From Sphingobacterium sp. SGR-19 (GTDB taxonomy: Bacteria; Bacteroidota; Bacteroidia; Sphingobacteriales; Sphingobacteriaceae), in contig NZ_JAAKGS010000010.1 of assembly GCF_011043555.1 (NCBI RefSeq), forward strand, positions 62,001-126,000: DNA of 64,000 bases, given 5' to 3'. Positions within the stretch are counted from its first letter, which is position 1. The number at the start of each line of letters is the position of its first letter. Below the pieces are notes generated by a model. The model saw only the letters and a list, made by a program, of their open reading frames with translations, did not search any database and was not told where the DNA came from. This document shows positions 58,456 through 64,000 of this stretch, piece by piece. A program made the translations under genes and the position numbers.

Positions 58456-61400
58456 TTGAATCGATTCGGACGAATAGCTTTAAAAACAATATTGTGGATT
58501 ATCGGCAGTATCATTGCCTTACTGCTATTGATTATTTTACTTATACGAATGCCAGCGGTTCAAAACTACGTGGTCGGCAAGGTTACGAATTATTTGGAAA
58601 ACAAGATCGGAACACCGGTCGATATTGGATACATCAACATCACGTTTCCTAAAAAATTGGTATTGGAGAACGTCTATTTTGAAGACCAATCCCAAGATAC
58701 ATTGATTGCTGGAGAAAAATTATTGGTAGACATCAATATGTTCAAACTATTGAAAAATACCGTTGAGGTACAACAACTAGAACTAAAAGGCATTACCGCA
58801 AAAATAAACAGAACACTCCCCGATAGCAGCTTTAACTTTGATTATATCGTTGAAGCCTTTGTTTCCGAAGAGGAAAGCACTGTAGATGCTGATACTACCT
58901 CAGCACTCGTTTTCGATATCAATGATGTGTTGTTTGAACGGATTCATTTTGTTTACAATGATAAAGTTATCGGAACCAGCGCCGATATAAGACTAGAGCA
59001 CTTTGATACAAAAGTCAAAAAGTTCGATCTATCTAACAATATGGCATTTTCGATGCCAAAGATCAAATTGGACGGGCTAACGGCACTGATTAAACAGTGG
59101 GCACCGACATCCGAAGCAGAAGCTCCGTCGGCAGAAGATTTCGGTATTAAAGATGCATCTGTCGAGGAATCTTCCTTACTCCCAGATCTCGAGATAAAAA
59201 AAATGGACTTAAGCAACATCTTTGTAGCTTATCAGGATTCGTCTTCCGCAATGGATACCCATTTTGAAATCAAGAAATTGGCAGCGGATATCAAAGAACT
59301 TGACCTGAATAAAGAGATTGCCCGCTTAGGTGATGTTACGTTAGGTGAAACCGATGCACAAGTATTCATGGGAAAAACAGCGTCTACCGCTACCGTAGGC
59401 GCCGATACCACAGCTTCTGCAGACAGCAGTTCGGTAAATTGGATAGTTTCGGCGGATCGCTTAGCGATCAATAAAACTAATGTTTGGTTTAGAGATGAAA
59501 ATCAGCCGCGCATGGAAGGTTTTGATTATTTCAATATTAAAATCAGCGACTTTCTTGGCGAATTAGAGGATCTATATTACTCCACCGATTCTATTTCCGG
59601 ATCGTTGAAAAACTTAGTCATGGCGGACCATTCAGGGTTTGCTATCAAAAAGCTGCAAGCAGATTTTGTATACCATAATACAGGGGTGGAAATCCGCAAT
59701 TTTATCGCACAGACACCAAAAACTACTATTCGGGATTATATTAAGTTGTCTTATCCTTCGCTGGACGCTTTAACAGAAAACCCCAGCCAGGTTCTGGTAG
59801 AAGCCAGTATCAAACAGTCCACGCTGGACATGAGCGACATCCGCTATTTCGTACCGGATCTGGATACGATGGAAGTTATGAAACCGCTCTTAGCGCGCTC
59901 CTTTTATATCAATGGAAGCGTAAAAGGACGGATGAATGATCTTACTATTCCGAACATGGAGTTCAAAACGCTAGATCGTACGCATTTGATAGCGAGTGCT
60001 GTTATTAAGGGACTTCCCGATACAGACAAGCTCCACATCGATTTGAATTTGAAAAAGTTTACGACGGGCAGAGCGGATATAGAACGTTTAGTCGCTAAAT
60101 CCATGATGCCAGATAGTTTACAACTTCCTAACGCCGTAAGTCTGTCGGGCACATTCAAAGGAGGAATGGCCGGTTTCGATGCCAACATGAGCCTCGTTAC
60201 GGAAAAAGGAAACGCTACAGTGAATGGCAACGTGCAAATGGGGACAGATACCACTTACAACGCTTACGTATCGATCGACGATCTGAATATCGGAAACATC
60301 TTAAATCAAGATTCTGTTTTAGGAATTATATCTGCGGAAGCGAATGTAGTCGGAACCGGATTAGATCCCAAACACATGAATGCGTCGGTAGATGGTCGTT
60401 TAAACCATCTGGACGCAATGGGGTACACCTATCATGATATACAATTGCAAGTGGATGCCAAAGACGGGGATATCGCGGGTACACTGAATAGCCCTGATCC
60501 GAACATACAATTCCATATGGATTTTGCTGCCGACATGCGCAACATGTATCCAAAAGTACGCGCGACACTTATGATCGACAGCGTAAATCTTCAAAATCTC
60601 AAGCTTATGGAGGATGATTTTCGATATCATGGAAAGATTATTGCCGACTTTGAAACCGCCGATCCTGATTTTCTGAATGGCTCGATCGTTGTCGCCAACT
60701 CTTCTATTGCCTATAATGACGCGCGTTATACATTAGACAGTATATCTTTGGAAGCAACCGCGGATACCAATAGAAACACGTTGATCCTAAGATCAGAATT
60801 TCTCCGCGCCCATATGGTGGGGAAATATCAACTCACGGCATTACCCCCTGCCATACAGGATATTATACAGATATATTACAATCCGGGTAACGTACCGAAG
60901 GACACTACATCGTATGATCCGCAACAGTTTGAATTTAGTGCCACACTCAATCACTCTCGTTTTATCCGCAATTTCCTCCCTAGCTTGGAAGAAATGCGTG
61001 ATATCACATTGGATGGTACATTTAATAGCGCTACCCAAAATTTTATGGCTAAACTCATTGCACCAAAAATTGTGTACGAGGGCACGTCGATAGAAGACGT
61101 TGGTTTTGACCTGACAACATTCGACAGCACACTATATTATTCCGCGCTTATCCACAAAATCGAAATGGGAAATATAGAATTGAATAACACCGTGATGAGT
61201 GGTAGCATCGTAGAAAATAATATCGATTTGGGGCTCTGGATAAAAGATGAAGATGATAAAGAGCAATATCATTTAGGTGCGAAACTACGAGCTGCTGAGA
61301 ATAATTTTATTTTCAGCTTGAATGAAGATGGACTGAAATTAAACTATGAAGATTGGAACATCGATACTACGAATACGATTAGTTTTGGAGAGAGCGGTGT

Positions 61401-63834
61401 GTACGCCCAGAACTTCCACTTAACGAATAATGGACAGGAACTTCTTATTCAATCCCAAGATTCTGCTCTAAATGCGCCTATTGATGTTACGTTTAACAAC
61501 TTTAGAATTGAGACCTTTACACAGATGCTAGAATCGGAGATGTTAAATATCGGGGGTGGTGTCAACGGTACAGCTACCATATCTCGACTGGAGAGTAATC
61601 CCGTATTTATTTCTGACTTAACCATCGATAGATTTTATTTCGGAAAGGATACCGTAGGAAATATTTTGGTCAAAGTCGATAACATAAAGGAGAACACGTT
61701 CTCTGCCGATGTGAAAATTGAAGGTAACGGTAATGATGTACAGTTGTTAGGTGATTTCATCAGTCCGCCTGATGGACCTGCTACGTTGAGTGCTACCCTC
61801 TCTCTGAAACCCATGAAGATGACGACCATTCAGGCATTTAGTTTAGGTTATCTGGAGGATTGTGCAGGAGACTTAACTGGTGACTTGAAAATATCCGGCA
61901 CGGTAGATGCACCGAAAATCAATGGTGGACTCACATTCCAAAACAGCAGGCTGAATGTCGCCATGTTGAACGCCGATTTCCTTATGGACAATCAGACGAT
62001 ACATTTCAATGATAAGGGTATACAATTCAGAAAATTTGAGATCAAAGACTTGCGTGGTAACTCTACCTTGTTAAACGGTTCTATAGCCACGACTACCTAT
62101 ACCGATTTTGACTTCAATTTAAATCTGAACATGAACGATTTCGCTGCGGTCAATTCTACAAGAGAAGACAACGATTTATTCTTCGGGAAGCTGTATCTGA
62201 CATCTAATCTTCGTATCCGAGGTAATTTGGATCAGCCACGCGTCGATGGTAGTATTATGGTCAATGAGAATACCGACTTTGTATTTGTCGTACCTAATGA
62301 CGACCCGGGTGTTGCACAGAGAGATGGTGTAGTTAAGTTTGTGAACCGTAGCGATACCGCAGCAAGGAATATCTTTGCTAGACTTGACTCCATGACCACC
62401 GCAAGCCAACTATCCGGAATGGATATCGCTCTCAATCTCTCCACCGACCGAGAGGCGAAGTTTAAAGTGATATTGGACGAAGGGACAAAGGATGCACTTA
62501 ACATACAAGGAGTAGCGGAACTAAATGCGACTATCGATGCCAGCGATAAGATTACGATGTCGGGAACGTATACCGTAGAAAAAGGGGACTATACATTTTC
62601 ATTAGGTCCTATTTCTAGGCCATTTATCTTCCAAAAAGGAAGTACTATCACGTGGAACGGTGATCCACTCGATGCACGTTTGGATATTACGGCTATCTAC
62701 AGGAATCGTTTTGCTACACTGGAATTAGTACAATCTCAAATTGGAGCAGAGAGTCAAAATCTGTATAAACAACGTATTCCTTTTGACGTAAAACTTATCC
62801 TAACAGGAGAGCTTTTCAAACCAGAAATCAATTTTGACATTGATTTAGATGAAAATAACGCCATTGTTTCACAAGATGTCGTAAGTAAAGTAAATATCGC
62901 ATTGGCGAGCATACGCGAAGATCCCGCCGAACTAAACAAACAGGTGTTCTCATTGATTGCACTGGGTCGGTTTATGTCGGCCAACCCATTTGAAAGTCTT
63001 TCAGGTGGTGGCGGAGCCGAAGGTATGGCGCGCAGTACGGTTAGTTCATTTTTAACGAGTCAGCTAAACAACCTGGCTTCCGATCTAATTAAAGGTGTGG
63101 AACTAGACTTCAACTTGCAATCAGAAGAAGATTATCTATCTGGAAATGCCCAAACACGAACAGACCTAAATGTCGGGGTCTCCAAAATGCTATTTGATGA
63201 TCGCTTAAAGATTACGATCGGTTCTAACTTTGAAGTGGAAGGGAATACGCGTCCGGGCGAAAAAGCATCCAATATAGCCGGTGATATTTCCTTAGATTAT
63301 CAACTTTCGAAAGATGGGCGTTACTTCGCACGTGTATACCGAAAAAATCAATATCAAGCGACACTACAGGGACAATTCGTCGAAACGGGTATTGGTTTCA
63401 TTATCACGATGAGTTATGATAAATTCAAGGAATTGTTTATGAGTTCGCGGGCATTGGAGCAATATTATAATACCGATAGCAAGGGGTTCCGTCGCCGTTT
63501 CGATGTGGAGCGCATGGAATCTGACTCGGTGTATCGAGACAGCGTCCGCATAGTCATCCGGGATAGCCTGATGAAAAACAGCCCCGAATTTCGTAAACGT
63601 TTCGAGGAACGTCAAAAAGACGAACAGTTAAAACGTCAAGAAAACCACACAGACAGTTCAACGACTGATGCACGGACAGATTCTACACAACGCGTTATTC
63701 GCAGGGAAGAGCTAGACGAACAGGAAGAAAAAGAAACAGAACGTGAACACAAAGATTCAACGAATACAAACGTAGATGGGACACCAGATACCGTCAGAGA
63801 CGATGAAGAAGAAAGGGGGCCACATGAAAACTAA
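58456..63834 (+). CDS. tamB: Translocation/assembly module TamB-domain protein
   Basis: A 1792-residue inner-membrane-anchored protein: one transmembrane helix (about 8-30, TILWIIGSIIALLLLIILLI), a very long region of repeated beta strands that should form a periplasm-spanning groove (with an AsmA-like start), and the conserved C-terminal TamB domain (about 1330-1640: KVILDEGTKDALNIQGVAEL, MSGTYTVEKGDYTFSLGPISRPFIFQKGS, NQLASDLIKG-type motif seen as LNNLASDLIKGVELDF). A charged tail (about 1700-1792) is rich in Glu, Asp, Arg and Thr. TamB-like proteins move lipids or help outer-membrane protein assembly. Start is TTG, because the frame has a TAA five codons upstream. The downstream gene, TamL, overlaps it by 11 bases. 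Confidence 0.95.
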   Translation: MNRFGRIALKTILWIIGSIIALLLLIILLIRMPAVQNYVVGKVTNYLENKIGTPVDIGYINITFPKKLVLENVYFEDQSQDTLIAGEKLLVDINMFKLLKNTVEVQQLELKGITAKINRTLPDSSFNFDYIVEAFVSEEESTVDADTTSALVFDINDVLFERIHFVYNDKVIGTSADIRLEHFDTKVKKFDLSNNMAFSMPKIKLDGLTALIKQWAPTSEAEAPSAEDFGIKDASVEESSLLPDLEIKKMDLSNIFVAYQDSSSAMDTHFEIKKLAADIKELDLNKEIARLGDVTLGETDAQVFMGKTASTATVGADTTASADSSSVNWIVSADRLAINKTNVWFRDENQPRMEGFDYFNIKISDFLGELEDLYYSTDSISGSLKNLVMADHSGFAIKKLQADFVYHNTGVEIRNFIAQTPKTTIRDYIKLSYPSLDALTENPSQVLVEASIKQSTLDMSDIRYFVPDLDTMEVMKPLLARSFYINGSVKGRMNDLTIPNMEFKTLDRTHLIASAVIKGLPDTDKLHIDLNLKKFTTGRADIERLVAKSMMPDSLQLPNAVSLSGTFKGGMAGFDANMSLVTEKGNATVNGNVQMGTDTTYNAYVSIDDLNIGNILNQDSVLGIISAEANVVGTGLDPKHMNASVDGRLNHLDAMGYTYHDIQLQVDAKDGDIAGTLNSPDPNIQFHMDFAADMRNMYPKVRATLMIDSVNLQNLKLMEDDFRYHGKIIADFETADPDFLNGSIVVANSSIAYNDARYTLDSISLEATADTNRNTLILRSEFLRAHMVGKYQLTALPPAIQDIIQIYYNPGNVPKDTTSYDPQQFEFSATLNHSRFIRNFLPSLEEMRDITLDGTFNSATQNFMAKLIAPKIVYEGTSIEDVGFDLTTFDSTLYYSALIHKIEMGNIELNNTVMSGSIVENNIDLGLWIKDEDDKEQYHLGAKLRAAENNFIFSLNEDGLKLNYEDWNIDTTNTISFGESGVYAQNFHLTNNGQELLIQSQDSALNAPIDVTFNNFRIETFTQMLESEMLNIGGGVNGTATISRLESNPVFISDLTIDRFYFGKDTVGNILVKVDNIKENTFSADVKIEGNGNDVQLLGDFISPPDGPATLSATLSLKPMKMTTIQAFSLGYLEDCAGDLTGDLKISGTVDAPKINGGLTFQNSRLNVAMLNADFLMDNQTIHFNDKGIQFRKFEIKDLRGNSTLLNGSIATTTYTDFDFNLNLNMNDFAAVNSTREDNDLFFGKLYLTSNLRIRGNLDQPRVDGSIMVNENTDFVFVVPNDDPGVAQRDGVVKFVNRSDTAARNIFARLDSMTTASQLSGMDIALNLSTDREAKFKVILDEGTKDALNIQGVAELNATIDASDKITMSGTYTVEKGDYTFSLGPISRPFIFQKGSTITWNGDPLDARLDITAIYRNRFATLELVQSQIGAESQNLYKQRIPFDVKLILTGELFKPEINFDIDLDENNAIVSQDVVSKVNIALASIREDPAELNKQVFSLIALGRFMSANPFESLSGGGGAEGMARSTVSSFLTSQLNNLASDLIKGVELDFNLQSEEDYLSGNAQTRTDLNVGVSKMLFDDRLKITIGSNFEVEGNTRPGEKASNIAGDISLDYQLSKDGRYFARVYRKNQYQATLQGQFVETGIGFIITMSYDKFKELFMSSRALEQYYNTDSKGFRRRFDVERMESDSVYRDSVRIVIRDSLMKNSPEFRKRFEERQKDEQLKRQENHTDSSTTDARTDSTQRVIRREELDEQEEKETEREHKDSTNTNVDGTPDTVRDDEEERGPHEN

Positions 63835-64000
63835 CCGACATATTATTGTGGCAGGTATGATTTCGCTAATTTTTGCAGCAAGCTGTAATCCTACGAAATA
63901 TCTTGCAGAAGACGAAAAGCTCTATAATAAAGGGCATGTGGCGATTCATCAAGATAGTATACCCACAGATAGGAAAGAGGCATTTGAAGCTCATCTCGAG
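63824..64000 (+). CDS. tamL: Translocation and assembly module lipoprotein TamL (start only, truncated by window edge)
   Basis: The ATG at 63824 lies inside the TamB end (11 bases overlap). The first 59 residues read MKTNRHIIVAGMISLIFAAS followed by CNPTKYLAEDEKLYN, i.e. a lipoprotein signal with lipobox AASC (Cys21) and the short linker that begins the lipidated Omp85/BamA-type proteins of Bacteroidota (TamL). The rest is outside the window. With TamB it would bridge inner and outer membranes. The frame is open to base 64000. Confidence 0.85.
   Translation, partial: MKTNRHIIVAGMISLIFAASCNPTKYLAEDEKLYNKGHVAIHQDSIPTDRKEAFEAHLE

Noticed and set aside
1-64000. CRISPR arrays, insertion sequences, tRNA and rRNA genes, phage genes
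   Set aside because: I looked for regular repeats, transposase motifs, T-loop GTTCRANNC segments with acceptor pairing, and rRNA core sequences, and found none I could support.

Overview
The window looks like chromosomal DNA from a Bacteroidota bacterium, most probably of the family Sphingobacteriaceae (Sphingobacterium, Pedobacter, Olivibacter or a relative). The evidence is a SusC-type TonB receptor whose Ton box reads DVVVVGYG, several exact matches to the Bacteroidota -7 promoter element (TAnnTTTG), few Shine-Dalgarno sites, and families typical of this group (DUF1080, PepSY-like, TamB/TamL pair, DUF6157, NlpE-like lipoprotein). I see no rRNA, tRNA, CRISPR array, insertion sequence or prophage, so most of it reads as stable chromosome.

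Layout. 0-4 kb: one edge of a glycan-utilisation locus (truncated SusC, AraC-type regulator, divergent GH43-type secreted glycosidase). 4-9.5 kb: small single genes (membrane protein, FAD/NAD(P)-binding protein, YghZ-type aldo/keto reductase, P-loop ATPase, orphan chemoreceptor-like sensor, YoaK/DUF1275 protein). 9.4-12.6 kb: an overlapping cluster with a stress-protein-like gene, plus an OmpR/HisKA two-component pair. 13-19.6 kb: a long minus-strand run, VWA protein > ChlI/MoxR-like ATPase > unknown secreted protein > AraC regulator > acyl-CoA dehydrogenase. 19.6-22.5 kb: a receiver-only regulator with a PAS histidine kinase, and a small lipoprotein.

22.5-33.5 kb is the most distinctive part. 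On the minus strand lie two tandem cytidylyltransferase paralogues followed by an unusual open frame joining a degenerate receiver domain to an NlpE-type lipoprotein. Facing away is a trehalose operon: a fused TreY-MalQ protein, GlgX/TreX debranching enzyme, TreZ and a DUF421 membrane protein. Together these would turn alpha-1,4-glucan and short malto-oligosaccharides into trehalose. With the neighbouring kinase and lipoproteins, the block looks like an envelope or osmotic stress locus; that interpretation is inference.

33.5-43.5 kb holds DUF2721, an MFS exporter, Hsp20 with a candidate paired operator, FolB, a DUF1080 hydrolase, AsnB, a UbiD-family decarboxylase, an SDR-like protein and a divergent DASH-type photolyase/cryptochrome. 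43.6-54.7 kb is mostly housekeeping: sucA-sucB, an outer-membrane protein, an LTA-synthase-like phosphotransferase, valS, DUF6157 and an isocitrate-lyase-family protein. 54.7-64 kb contains a gene-poor stretch with an otherwise missed 42-residue membrane peptide, a Pmp3/YqaE protein, a two-component system with a PepSY-like target, and the TamB-TamL envelope assembly pair, the latter running off the right edge.
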